A stretch of 64,000 bases of DNA from Chryseosolibacter sp964493505. GTDB lineage: Bacteria; Bacteroidota; Bacteroidia; Cytophagales; Cyclobacteriaceae. Positions 41,993 through 50,464 of this stretch are shown here, piece by piece; the stretch's first letter is position 1, and each line of letters starts with the position of its first letter. Both the position numbers and the translations under genes were made by a program. The stretch is taken from positions 62,001 through 126,000 of the forward strand of contig CAZBNP010000013.1 in assembly GCA_964493505.1 (NCBI GenBank). The letters run 5' to 3'. Below the pieces are notes generated by a model. It worked only from the letters and a program-made list of their open reading frames with translations. It was not told the DNA's origin and made no database searches.

Positions 41993-43429
41993 TCATACCA
42001 TATCCACAGAGAACAATTTTCTTTCAAACGTTCCAATTTTAATGACCAGCGCATAGGTTGCGAACACCACTACGTTAATCGGTTTGGCGAACATGGCGTC
42101 CTGTGTAAAATGCGCCACAGAAAGCGCCATGAATGGCACGAGGTAAACGAGGAGGTACGTGCGCAACACAGGATCCTTCAAGGCAAAAAAGTTATTGATT
42201 CCCTGAAGGATCACACAGAAGAACAGTGCGAGGAAAATCAGCAAGCCGACCCATCCGGTTTCCAGTGCGGTAAGCAGATAACCGCTGTCCGGATCCCACT
42301 TCCCGGCAAGCGGGTGGCCGGGCGAATAGCGCGCGCCATTGTGCCCCACGGTGTAGAGTCCTCCGCCAATCGGATGTGCCTGTATGTATTCCTGAAAGGC
42401 GAGCCGTTTATAGTCACGCACTGCCATCGAAGGATCGTCCGATGCTTTGAAGGTTGACCGAAGCCGGGTTATCGTACCTCCGTAGAAAGGTCCAAATATC
42501 AGGGCCGCACCGAATACTACCAGCGAAGCAGACGCCAGGAGTGCTTTCCGATTGTGAAGCATGATAATGATATAGAATGCGACACCCACAGCCACGAGAG
42601 CAATTGCCGTACGTGTACCGGAATAGGACATCGCGATCAGCATGATTACCATGGTCCCCGCGCTCGCGAGCTTGAACCGTACACCAAACGGACCCAACGC
42701 CAAAACCATCGCGCTGAGCGCGGCAGCTGCCGCAAAGAGTCCGAACGAAGAAGGATCGGAGAGAAAGGAGAACACCCGGAGCTGCCCCCAGATGATGTAC
42801 AGGTCTATCCGCTCGGGTTGTTCATTCATCCACGTCCACTCGAACCCTGTCAGCCCGGCAAATTTCTGATATATCCCGTATAGCCCCACCACCAGTGCTG
42901 TTCCCAGCCAGACCATTGTAAATTTTTTCACGTCCTTCAGCGACGAGAACATCTGGAAACAGATCACATAGATGAGGAAAGAAATGTTGTTCCGAAGAGA
43001 TACCAGCCACGCTACAGGTGAATTTGCGCTGGGATTGAATAGCTGCAACACCTGATAGGCAATCAAGACCAGTAACATAACAGTCACCGGATTTTTGAAA
43101 GCGCTCCAATCGCGTTCCCGCCTGTTGACGAATAGCGCAAAGAAAGCCAGCCCAACCAATGCGTCATAGATCACTCCGACCGGAAACGACATGCTGGCAA
43201 TCCGGTCAACATAGAACATGAACACACCCATGAAAAACAACGTGTAGAAAGCTACACGATAATCGCTGATGGTCGCGGCGACGAAGAGAACAGCGAGCGA
43301 AAAACCTGCCACTGCAAGACCCACAAAAATGCCGTGTTGTGCTATCAGGTATGTAATCGCTATTGAAAAGAGTAACAATAGCGAAAACACCACAATAGCG
43401 GGAATTCTAATCGTTCGGTTTGAAATCAT
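41993..43429 (-). CDS. Wzy/O-antigen-ligase family membrane protein
   Basis: 478 aa with about 11-12 membrane segments. The large periplasmic loop (about 330-390) has the family pattern, with Arg residues and HPIGGGLYTVGHNGARYSPGHPLAG, followed by DSGYLLTALETGWVGLLIFL. This is the Wzy/WaaL fold (PF04932), which joins EPS repeat units or ligates them. In this locus, with a Wzc-like protein near, polymerase is more likely than ligase. It starts 18 bases after the small membrane protein gene. Confidence 0.9.
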   Translation of the reverse strand: MISNRTIRIPAIVVFSLLLLFSIAITYLIAQHGIFVGLAVAGFSLAVLFVAATISDYRVAFYTLFFMGVFMFYVDRIASMSFPVGVIYDALVGLAFFALFVNRRERDWSAFKNPVTVMLLVLIAYQVLQLFNPSANSPVAWLVSLRNNISFLIYVICFQMFSSLKDVKKFTMVWLGTALVVGLYGIYQKFAGLTGFEWTWMNEQPERIDLYIIWGQLRVFSFLSDPSSFGLFAAAAALSAMVLALGPFGVRFKLASAGTMVIMLIAMSYSGTRTAIALVAVGVAFYIIIMLHNRKALLASASLVVFGAALIFGPFYGGTITRLRSTFKASDDPSMAVRDYKRLAFQEYIQAHPIGGGLYTVGHNGARYSPGHPLAGKWDPDSGYLLTALETGWVGLLIFLALFFCVILQGINNFFALKDPVLRTYLLVYLVPFMALSVAHFTQDAMFAKPINVVVFATYALVIKIGTFERKLFSVDMV

Positions 43430-43447
43430 GCGTTCTCTTTGATGAGA

Positions 43448-43588
43448 CTATTCCAGGATCAGAATCTTCAGGAAGATCATCACGTAGATACCAAACACAA
43501 ACAGTATCGCGACAATCCTGTTCAGCGCCAAACCAGAGAATGAACCGGGATTTGAGCTTTCGTCTCTTTCATCGTCATCTTCTATCAT
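43448..43588 (-). CDS. Small single-span membrane protein
   Basis: 46 aa: an acidic N-terminus (MIEDDDERDESSNPG) followed by one membrane segment (about 24-44). A longer reading to 43681 overlaps the upstream glycosyltransferase by 80 bases, so the ATG at 43588, 11 bases past that stop, is preferred. It sits inside the operon between the glycosyltransferase and the polymerase. I do not recognise it; it could be an accessory subunit of the polymerase complex. Confidence 0.6.
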   Translation of the reverse strand: MIEDDDERDESSNPGSFSGLALNRIVAILFVFGIYVMIFLKILILE

Positions 43589-43599
43589 GGTAGTCGTCG

Positions 43600-44841
43600 T
43601 TAACGGATCACCGCCTCTCCGGGCGCTTTGATATGCTTGTTCTCCAGGATATCCCAGAACTGCCTGACCCGGGCTGTCCATGTATTGGAGTTCGCCACCG
43701 TTGTCCGTGCAAGGACTTTTTTATCGTCATTTTCCGCAATTGCCTGGTCGATAAGCTGCACGAACTCGCCCGCGTCATGACCGATATAGATTACATCAGA
43801 AAAGCTCCGGATATCCTCCGAAAAATCGGTTGCCACGACCGGCCGACCGGCCGCCAGGTACTCATTGATCTTGAGCGGATATATACTCCGCGTCAGCTTG
43901 TTCTTTTTGAAGGGAATCAGGGCGCAGTCAAAATATTGCAGATACGCGGGGAGCTCATCTATCTTCCTGGGTCCGGTCATGATGACATTGGGAGCGTCGG
44001 TCAGGCCAATACTCCGGTGTTCGGGCGTGTTCACCGGTCCCACCATCGCTATGATCTTGTCGGGATGGTAGTCGATCACCGCCTTGAGCACCTGGTAGTC
44101 AATTCTTGTTTCAATGTTGCCGGTGTATCCGATGATTTTTTTTCCCTCCGCCCGTGCCAGCTCCGCCGGGCGTGGATACCTTTCCGAAAGCGCACGCTGG
44201 AAACTGCTGAAGTCGGCGGCATTGGGGTGAAGATAGACCTGATCGGAGTGTTGAAGTTTCAGTCGCCTCAGTTCGCGGGAGGTCGTCAGGGTGACATCAA
44301 ACTTCCTTACGATATCCTCCTCGAGTCGCGTTCCATGCCTGGCGGTGTACGGAGCTTGTGTTAGGTCGTCAATCGATTGATAGACTTTTTTCAAGGGCCG
44401 GATATCATCCGGAAAATCGCGACACAAATAGGGATCGAAGGCGTTAAGGAATACAAATTCCGAGACCCCATAGTCGCTAATGATTCTCCTCATCACGTTA
44501 AATACAGTCTCGTCGTTGCGCCGGGCGAGATAGTCGTATAAACGGCCCTCAGGCAGGAAGTTGATCGGCAACGTCATGCGAGGTGTGACCATTACCAGCC
44601 GCCCGGGATACTTGTCCGAAGTGGTATAAATATTCCTGCCTTTTAACAATGCTTCCTTGCGTCGCTGAATTGATGGTTTGCGAATTCCAAAAACAAAGTC
44701 CTTTACGGAAAAAGGATGATCGATATAGAATACCCGGTTGTTTTTCGCAAACTCCTTTGCCAGCGAAAATGCTGGCGACGAATACAGCGCATCCCACCGG
44801 GCCAGCCCCAGAATTATCAAATCACTATCTCTCAGCATCAT
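43600..44841 (-). CDS. Glycosyltransferase, GT4-like
   Basis: 413-aa GT-B enzyme. The N-terminus (LIILGLARWDALYSSPAFSLAKEFA) and the donor-site KINEYLAAGRPVVATDFSED mark the same general family as the gene at 4322-5479. Other motifs: YQSIDDLTQAPY and TGNIETRIDYQVL. It is cytoplasmic and is the first gene of a four-gene operon (glycosyltransferase, small membrane protein, polymerase, half TolC). Sugar unknown. Confidence 0.88.
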   Translation of the reverse strand: MMLRDSDLIILGLARWDALYSSPAFSLAKEFAKNNRVFYIDHPFSVKDFVFGIRKPSIQRRKEALLKGRNIYTTSDKYPGRLVMVTPRMTLPINFLPEGRLYDYLARRNDETVFNVMRRIISDYGVSEFVFLNAFDPYLCRDFPDDIRPLKKVYQSIDDLTQAPYTARHGTRLEEDIVRKFDVTLTTSRELRRLKLQHSDQVYLHPNAADFSSFQRALSERYPRPAELARAEGKKIIGYTGNIETRIDYQVLKAVIDYHPDKIIAMVGPVNTPEHRSIGLTDAPNVIMTGPRKIDELPAYLQYFDCALIPFKKNKLTRSIYPLKINEYLAAGRPVVATDFSEDIRSFSDVIYIGHDAGEFVQLIDQAIAENDDKKVLARTTVANSNTWTARVRQFWDILENKHIKAPGEAVIR

Positions 44842-44953
44842 CTCTCATTATACCGCTGCCAGTTAAAAAATCTGTACCAGTCGGGTGAGAAATAACCGGC
44901 AGTAAGAAGGCCAAAAACCGAAATAATTGAATCGTTCGTTATAAATTGCCCCC

Positions 44954-45532
44954 ATGAAACGAATCCTCATCATAATCCTGATCATCATCCTCCTGATCGC
45001 GGGCGGGGGCTATTACTATTATAAGATAGTCATGCCGGGCATGATCGCCGACGCCGTCGTTTCAGGGTCAGTACCCGAGTATGTTCCTGAACGCATACAA
45101 GAGAAGATCGAGAAGATTCGCCAGCCGGTGAACCAGGGGACCGAAGCTATGATTAAGAGAATGCATGAACGGCACTTATCCCTGGATGATATTCTGGCGG
45201 CAGTTGACAACCTGACAGCCGAACAGATCTACAGGTTCCTCGACGACGTCAACGACAAGAAACCTAAATCGTCGGACAAGGTATTTGACCTTATATTACT
45301 ACACTTTCCGACCAAATTCGACGCAGAGGTTTTCCGTGAGCCGTTCAATCAATACAGCGAATACGACAAAATCAAAGGCGCCATCACCTATGCGAACCTA
45401 AACAGGAATGCCCTTAAGATAGACATCTCGACCATTAAGGCTATTATCAAAAAAATTCTCATTGAGAAGGAAAAAGAGGTCAGGGGGAAATTCAACATCG
45501 AAGACCTGAAATATAAAACGACGGTTCCCTGA
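44954..45532 (+). CDS. Membrane-anchored protein of unknown function
   Basis: 192 aa. The N-terminus is one very hydrophobic segment (4-24, Ile/Leu-rich with GGGYYYY at its end), then a mainly helical, charged domain: EYVPERIQEKIEKIRQPVNQG, LSLDDILAAVDNLTAEQIYRFLDDV, and a Lys/Ile-rich C-terminus. There is no lipobox and no enzyme motif. It is transcribed away from the glycosyltransferase operon and toward the Wzc-like gene, ending 5 bases from it. I do not recognise it. Position suggests an EPS-export accessory protein. Confidence 0.72.
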   Translation: MKRILIIILIIILLIAGGGYYYYKIVMPGMIADAVVSGSVPEYVPERIQEKIEKIRQPVNQGTEAMIKRMHERHLSLDDILAAVDNLTAEQIYRFLDDVNDKKPKSSDKVFDLILLHFPTKFDAEVFREPFNQYSEYDKIKGAITYANLNRNALKIDISTIKAIIKKILIEKEKEVRGKFNIEDLKYKTTVP

Positions 45533-45536
45533 TCCT

Positions 45537-47756
45537 TCAAATCTTCAAGTCCTTCGTTTCGACGCGATTGACGACGCATCCACCAAACTTCTTTCCGATC
45601 GCTTTGAAGTATTGCACAGCTTCCCGGTCCATCTGACGCAACGACGTCGTGGCGGAGAACACCGCCACTAACTTATCTGCATACCGTACCAACTCTTTCG
45701 TATCGGAATAGTCATTCATAGAGGCGCCCTCCATCAGAACGTAGTCAAAACTTTCGGACAGGATCGCTACCAGATTCTTGAAATCGCGACCGGAAAGGAT
45801 TTCCGCAGGCGACTCACTGCCGCCACCTGAGTTTCCGACAATGTAAATATTCTTGTACTTGGTCGGGTTGATGAGGTCGTATGAGTTCTCATGCTCATAC
45901 TCAGGTTCCAGCTTCCTGTCCGCTTCCGCCGACCCGGCCAGCAACTTGTGTTTCTTTGTGTCCAGAACTTTCAGGTCACTCTGGCCTCTTCCCAATATCT
46001 GAGACAAAGAGTTGTTCTTGAAGTTCGTATCCAGTATGAGCACACGCTTGTCCAGGAGGCTCAAAGCATAAGCAAGCGAAAACGTTACAAACGTTTTCCC
46101 ATCCCGTCTCCTCGGACTGGTGAAGAGGATCACTTTGGCGTTCATCGTTTCAATTTCGTGGCGAAATTTCCTCAACAGGGATTTAAATATTTCAACCTCT
46201 TCGCCGCTGTCCTGCTGATTAAAGTATGTCCGTATATTAAAGCTACGGCCATCAATTCGGTTCAAAACTCCGGCAATCGGAAGGTTGACCATCCTCTTGA
46301 AACGCTCGGGAGTGCGGATCGAACCGTCCATAAGCTCGATCGCCGTGATAAACATCACGCAGAATACAAAGCAGGCAAATGCGGCGAGCGCGATGATGAT
46401 GATACGTATCCCGGGCTCGGGATACACGGGCGGAGTTGCGGCCAATACAAGTCGTAGGTCATTTGACATGAGCTGACGGTTTCTGGCTTCGTTATACTTG
46501 TCGAGTGCCAGGTTGTATTCCTGAGTTGCCAGCTCAACCTCCTTCTGGATAGTCGCCAGTTCCGCTTCCTTATTGGCATATCCCGAGAAACTGAAGTTTA
46601 TCGCCCGGATCTTGGCCTCCGTGTTCTCCAGGTCATTTCGCTGAACTTCCAGTTCGATCACCTTCTCTTTCTTCTGATATTGAAGGTCGGTAATGGTATG
46701 TCCGGGGGTTGCCAACGCTCCCTGGCGCTGCGAATTATTCTGCGCGATGCCCAGCTCTTCGCGGAGAAACTCAAGCGAATCGAGTAAACGCTGGTTGTTA
46801 CTTCCCTGTGCGATGTATCGCGCGTTCACTTCGTTTATCTTTGCCCTAAGGTCAAGTATCCGCTGATTGTTGACGGAATTCGTCGGAGCCGACATACGGG
46901 CAATGTCTTCATCGATCTGTCTGATCTGAAGCTCCAGGCGGCGGACGGTGCTTCTGATCGTAGCTGCCTGCGATTCCAAAACCGAAAGCTGTCCCATTTT
47001 CATACCACTCTCCCCTTCCAGGTTGAAAACATTGTTGTCAGACTTAAACGCCTTCTGAGTCTCGAGTATCCCGTCGAGTTCACGTCTCTTGTTCCGCACC
47101 AGCTCTCCCAGAAACTCAACAGATTCGCTGCTTCGCTCTACCTTGATCGATTCAATGTATCGGATGAATTCTTCGCAAAATGCGTTTGCCGTCAGCGCGG
47201 AGAGTCCGGCGTCATCAGCTGTCACAAAAACATCGATGTAATCTGTGTTCGGAATACGGTGAAAAGTCAGATTGTCTTTGATGTCAGTGTAGTTATACCG
47301 GTAGGCCGTGAAAAAATCGTTAATAAGATTAAACTCGGGATCCGTCGATGTCAGCGGTGAAAATGCCTTCAGTTTTTCCCTGACAATCTTACGTGCCCTT
47401 TCAACCTGCTCCGCGGAGGGAGTGAATACTGATCTGTCCGCCCGGTGAAATGATCGGTTCGCCGGATCCAGATCGTGTAGCAACAACCGGTAAGATGTCA
47501 GATTGATCGCCAGTCCGGAATTCATCGAACTCATCAGATTACTGAACTTTATATCAGCTTCCCGACTGTTGAATTTCTCTTCCGTTAGCGTTACCTGATC
47601 GTGAATGGTAAACCCAGTCGCCAACTGCGCCTTCGCCATGTAGGTATCCGGCATATCGGTTGTGAAGAGATAAGCCGCAAACGCAGCAATAAGCGGTACT
47701 GACATCAGTATCCAGATCTTTCTCCACAAGACTTTCCCCAAAAATAAAAGGTCCAT
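45537..47756 (-). CDS. Wzc-like chain-length/BY-kinase protein with degenerate kinase site
   Basis: 739 aa. It has a Wzz domain with two membrane segments (about 12-35 and 450-475) enclosing a long periplasmic coiled coil (about 220-430), then a cytoplasmic P-loop domain (about 525-735). In that domain Walker A is SPRRRDGKT (K and T kept), Walker A' is LDTNFK (second Asp replaced by Asn), and Walker B is YVLMEGAS where DxP is expected, so its Asp is missing. There is no C-terminal tyrosine cluster. Polymer length control is likely, but tyrosine autokinase activity is doubtful. ATG 47756 begins the usual N-terminal membrane segment; an in-frame ATG at 47834 is also possible. The 215-bp gap to the divergent carbamoyltransferase holds no clear promoter beyond AT-rich stretches. 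Confidence 0.87.
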   Translation of the reverse strand: MDLLFLGKVLWRKIWILMSVPLIAAFAAYLFTTDMPDTYMAKAQLATGFTIHDQVTLTEEKFNSREADIKFSNLMSSMNSGLAINLTSYRLLLHDLDPANRSFHRADRSVFTPSAEQVERARKIVREKLKAFSPLTSTDPEFNLINDFFTAYRYNYTDIKDNLTFHRIPNTDYIDVFVTADDAGLSALTANAFCEEFIRYIESIKVERSSESVEFLGELVRNKRRELDGILETQKAFKSDNNVFNLEGESGMKMGQLSVLESQAATIRSTVRRLELQIRQIDEDIARMSAPTNSVNNQRILDLRAKINEVNARYIAQGSNNQRLLDSLEFLREELGIAQNNSQRQGALATPGHTITDLQYQKKEKVIELEVQRNDLENTEAKIRAINFSFSGYANKEAELATIQKEVELATQEYNLALDKYNEARNRQLMSNDLRLVLAATPPVYPEPGIRIIIIALAAFACFVFCVMFITAIELMDGSIRTPERFKRMVNLPIAGVLNRIDGRSFNIRTYFNQQDSGEEVEIFKSLLRKFRHEIETMNAKVILFTSPRRRDGKTFVTFSLAYALSLLDKRVLILDTNFKNNSLSQILGRGQSDLKVLDTKKHKLLAGSAEADRKLEPEYEHENSYDLINPTKYKNIYIVGNSGGGSESPAEILSGRDFKNLVAILSESFDYVLMEGASMNDYSDTKELVRYADKLVAVFSATTSLRQMDREAVQYFKAIGKKFGGCVVNRVETKDLKI

Positions 47757-47970
47757 TGACTGTTGTTTACGATACCTGAAAATTTCACGCCCCCGGCCAC
47801 CCTGGCTGTTAAAATCACGAGCCAGGGTTCTCATGCCCGGCCGCGCTCTACTGCCGGATCACATCGGATCGTGAATAACAAAAAGATGCCAACGGTCGGT
47901 CATAATCATTCAGGAACAGAAATTTATGGACGGTTTACATTATCTTTAGCATTCCTCTAAAAGCCTTCGT

Positions 47971-49833
47971 TTGAAAATATTAGGGATTTCAGCACTCTAC
48001 CACGACTCCGCAGCGGCAATCATTTCCGACGGCGATATTGTTGCGGCGGCCCAGGAAGAGCGTTTCACCCGAAAGAAGCACGATCCCTCCTTCCCCACAA
48101 ATGCGATAAACTTCTGCCTTGACTTCTCCGGATTTACACTCGACAAGCTGGACGCCATTGCGTTCTATGACAAACCATTGCTCAAATTCGAGCGGCTACT
48201 GGACACTTACTACGCATTTGCACCCAGGGGGCTTCCTTCGTTTATCAAGGCAATCCCTGTCTGGCTGAAAGAGAAAATATTTCTCAAACGCCTGCTCTAC
48301 GAAGAGCTGGGAAAGATCCAGTCATTCAACCGCAAAAAAGTCAAACTGCTTTTCCCCGAACACCATCTGTCGCACGCTGCCAGCGCGCTCTACCCTTCCC
48401 CGTTTGAAGACGCCGCTATCCTGACAATCGACGGCGTGGGGGAATGGGCTACCGCCTCAATCTGCCAGGGGAAGGGAAAGGAAATCAAAATTCACAAAGA
48501 GCTCCGGTTTCCACACTCACTGGGCTTGCTGTACTCCGCATTCACCTATTTCCTCGGGTTTAGGGTAAACTCCGGAGAATACAAGCTGATGGGACTGGCC
48601 CCGTATGGCATCCCGGAAAGCATAGAGGTAAAGAGATTTGTTGATGCCATCACGTCAATGCTCGTCGACATAAAGGAAGATGGATCGATCTGGCTCAACC
48701 AGGAATACTTCCACTACGCAACCGGGCTGACGATGACGCGGGATGATAAGTGGTCGGCGCTTTTCGGATTCCAGAGGAGAAAGCCCGAAGAGGAACTGGA
48801 GCAGCACCATTGCAACCTCGGATTAGCGATCCAGCTGGTCACGGAGGAAGTTGTACTGCGCATGGCGAAAGAAGCTAAACGGCTCACGGGTGCCGAGAAT
48901 CTCTGCATGGCCGGCGGCGTCGCGCTTAATTGCGTGGCAAATGGAAAGCTTTACAACTCAAAGATATTCAAGAACATTTTCATTCAGCCTGCTGCTGGCG
49001 ACGCGGGAGGGGCTGTAGGAGCGGCACTGGCCGCTCATCACATCTACTATCAGCAGGAGCGAAACGCCGCACAATACCCGGACGCGATGAAAGGCTCCTA
49101 CCTCGGTCCGGATTTCTCCGACCGGGATGTCGAATCAGCGGCGCGCCGATACGATGCTGTGTATAAGAGATTCGACGAAACCGGCGATCTATGCGAAATG
49201 GTAGCCCGGCTACTGGCGGAAGGGAATATTACCGGATGGGTCCAGGGAAGAATGGAGTTTGGACCGCGCGCGCTTGGAGCACGGAGCATACTCGCCGATC
49301 CACGCAATCAGGAAATGCAGAGAAAACTCAACGTTAAGATAAAATTCAGGGAATCATTTCGCCCTTTCGCACCCTCCGTAATCGCGGAAGAATGCACGCA
49401 GTATTTTGAGCATGACTCAATCTCGCCTTACATGCTCTTCGTACAACCGGTTTGCTACCCGCGCAGAAAACCGCTACCGCCTGACTACAGCCATTTTTCA
49501 ATAAAGGAGAAACTTTATCACCACCGCTCCGACATGCCCGCGATAACCCATGTAGATTACTCCGCCCGTATCCAGACTGTTCACAAGGAAACAAACCCCG
49601 TCTACTATACCCTGGTACAGGAGTTTAAGAAACTTACAGGGTATGGCGTGATTGTTAACACCAGCTTCAACGTCCGGGGTGAACCCATCGTCTGCACACC
49701 CGACGACGCGTATCAGTGCTTCATGAGAACTGAAATGGATTTTCTGGTTGTGGGGAATTACCTTTTTGACAAGCGGACACAGCCGGAATGGCCGGAGAAG
49801 GACAACTGGAAAGAAGAGTTCGCGCTGGATTAA
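47971..49833 (+). CDS. Carbamoyltransferase, NodU/CmcH family
   Basis: 620 aa. The start is TTG at 47971, which gives the family N-terminus KILGISALYHDSAAAII exactly; no ATG is available. The N-terminal ASKHA-like domain has EHHLSHAASALYPSPFEDAAILTIDGVGEW and metal/ATP residues in MAGGVALNCVANG. The C-terminal YrdC-like part has GRMEFGPRALGARSI and FRPFAPSV. It uses carbamoyl phosphate and ATP to carbamoylate a hydroxyl, here probably on an EPS sugar. It heads a cassette with a DUF5989 protein and an SxtJ-like protein. Confidence 0.93.
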   Translation: MKILGISALYHDSAAAIISDGDIVAAAQEERFTRKKHDPSFPTNAINFCLDFSGFTLDKLDAIAFYDKPLLKFERLLDTYYAFAPRGLPSFIKAIPVWLKEKIFLKRLLYEELGKIQSFNRKKVKLLFPEHHLSHAASALYPSPFEDAAILTIDGVGEWATASICQGKGKEIKIHKELRFPHSLGLLYSAFTYFLGFRVNSGEYKLMGLAPYGIPESIEVKRFVDAITSMLVDIKEDGSIWLNQEYFHYATGLTMTRDDKWSALFGFQRRKPEEELEQHHCNLGLAIQLVTEEVVLRMAKEAKRLTGAENLCMAGGVALNCVANGKLYNSKIFKNIFIQPAAGDAGGAVGAALAAHHIYYQQERNAAQYPDAMKGSYLGPDFSDRDVESAARRYDAVYKRFDETGDLCEMVARLLAEGNITGWVQGRMEFGPRALGARSILADPRNQEMQRKLNVKIKFRESFRPFAPSVIAEECTQYFEHDSISPYMLFVQPVCYPRRKPLPPDYSHFSIKEKLYHHRSDMPAITHVDYSARIQTVHKETNPVYYTLVQEFKKLTGYGVIVNTSFNVRGEPIVCTPDDAYQCFMRTEMDFLVVGNYLFDKRTQPEWPEKDNWKEEFALD

Positions 49834-49862
49834 ATCGACTACAATTGCCAAAATAAATTGCT

Positions 49863-50012
49863 ATGGATTTCATTAAAGATCTTTTTAGCTTCCTGAGAGA
49901 GAGAAAAAAGTGGTGGCTGGCGCCTGTCATCCTGCTACTGATCTTCCTGGGGATTATCATTGTTATAGGGGGCAGCTCGGCGGTGGCACCCTTCATTTAC
50001 ACATTATTCTGA
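49863..50012 (+). CDS. DUF5989 family small membrane protein
   Basis: 49 aa: MDFIKDLFSFLRERKKWW, then one membrane segment and a short tail (SSAVAPFIYTLF). The N-terminal RERKKWWLAP and the C-terminal AVAPFIYTLF are the recognisable marks of DUF5989, a family nearly always found next to carbamoyltransferases and SxtJ in polysaccharide loci. It begins 29 bases after the carbamoyltransferase stop and ends 11 bases before the sxtJ-like gene. Function is unknown; perhaps it anchors the carbamoyltransferase at the membrane. Confidence 0.85.
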   Translation: MDFIKDLFSFLRERKKWWLAPVILLLIFLGIIIVIGGSSAVAPFIYTLF

Positions 50013-50023
50013 ATTACTCTGGC

Positions 50024-50386
50024 GTGCATACTCAGGACAGATCTAAGACCATCCTGGTAATTGTTACCGGACTACTCGTGATCGGATGGATCTTTGATAC
50101 ACCTCTGCCGGGTCAGATCGCGCTGGTCGTGGGCGTACTGTGTGTTTTCTCTCCACTCGCTGCCAAGGTAATTGAGTGGGCGTGGTTCCGCCTGGCGCTG
50201 GCGCTGGGTTGGATAAACACGAGGATATTGCTTGCCGTTATCTATTTCTTCGTTCTCGTTCCTATCGCCTGGCTTTCGAGACTATTCACAAAAGATCCGC
50301 TGGCGCTCAGGCGACATACGCGTGACAGCCACTATGCCACGCGTGATCATGTGTACACAGGAAAAGATATGGAGAACATCTGGTAA
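50024..50386 (+). CDS. SxtJ-like membrane protein
   Basis: 120 aa starting at GTG 50024. Two to three membrane segments (about 8-24, 29-45 and 66-86), a short loop with WAWFRLALALGWINTRILL, then SRLFTKDPLALRR and a hydrophilic tail. This is the SxtJ family, named from saxitoxin clusters but common beside carbamoyltransferases in EPS loci. A longer frame to 49910 would overlap the DUF5989 gene. Its stop lies inside a perfect hairpin (50365-50408). Function unknown; carbamoylation-linked by context. Confidence 0.82.
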   Translation: MHTQDRSKTILVIVTGLLVIGWIFDTPLPGQIALVVGVLCVFSPLAAKVIEWAWFRLALALGWINTRILLAVIYFFVLVPIAWLSRLFTKDPLALRRHTRDSHYATRDHVYTGKDMENIW

Positions 50387-50408
50387 CAACCAGATGTTCT
50401 CCATATCT
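50365..50408. terminator. Perfect 20-bp hairpin spanning the sxtJ-like stop codon
   Basis: Bases 50365-50384 and 50389-50408 are exact reverse complements, with a 4-base loop AACA. The TAA stop at 50384-50386 lies at the stem tip. GTCTGTTTATTC follows, so there is no continuous T tract. It may stop transcription between the carbamoylation cassette and the HAD gene, protect the mRNA end, or act on ribosome release. Confidence 0.75.
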
Positions 50409-50464
50409 GTCTGTTTATTCATACCTTGTGCCGGTATACGTGAACCTGGAATCCGATAAACGAC

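Noticed and set aside
43589..43681. 31-codon extension of the small membrane protein
   Set aside because: It overlaps 80 bases of the upstream glycosyltransferase and adds no conserved feature.
47757..47970. Promoters in the Wzc/carbamoyltransferase gap
   Set aside because: TATCTTTA near 47940 resembles a -7 box with one mismatch, but no convincing -33 partner was found.
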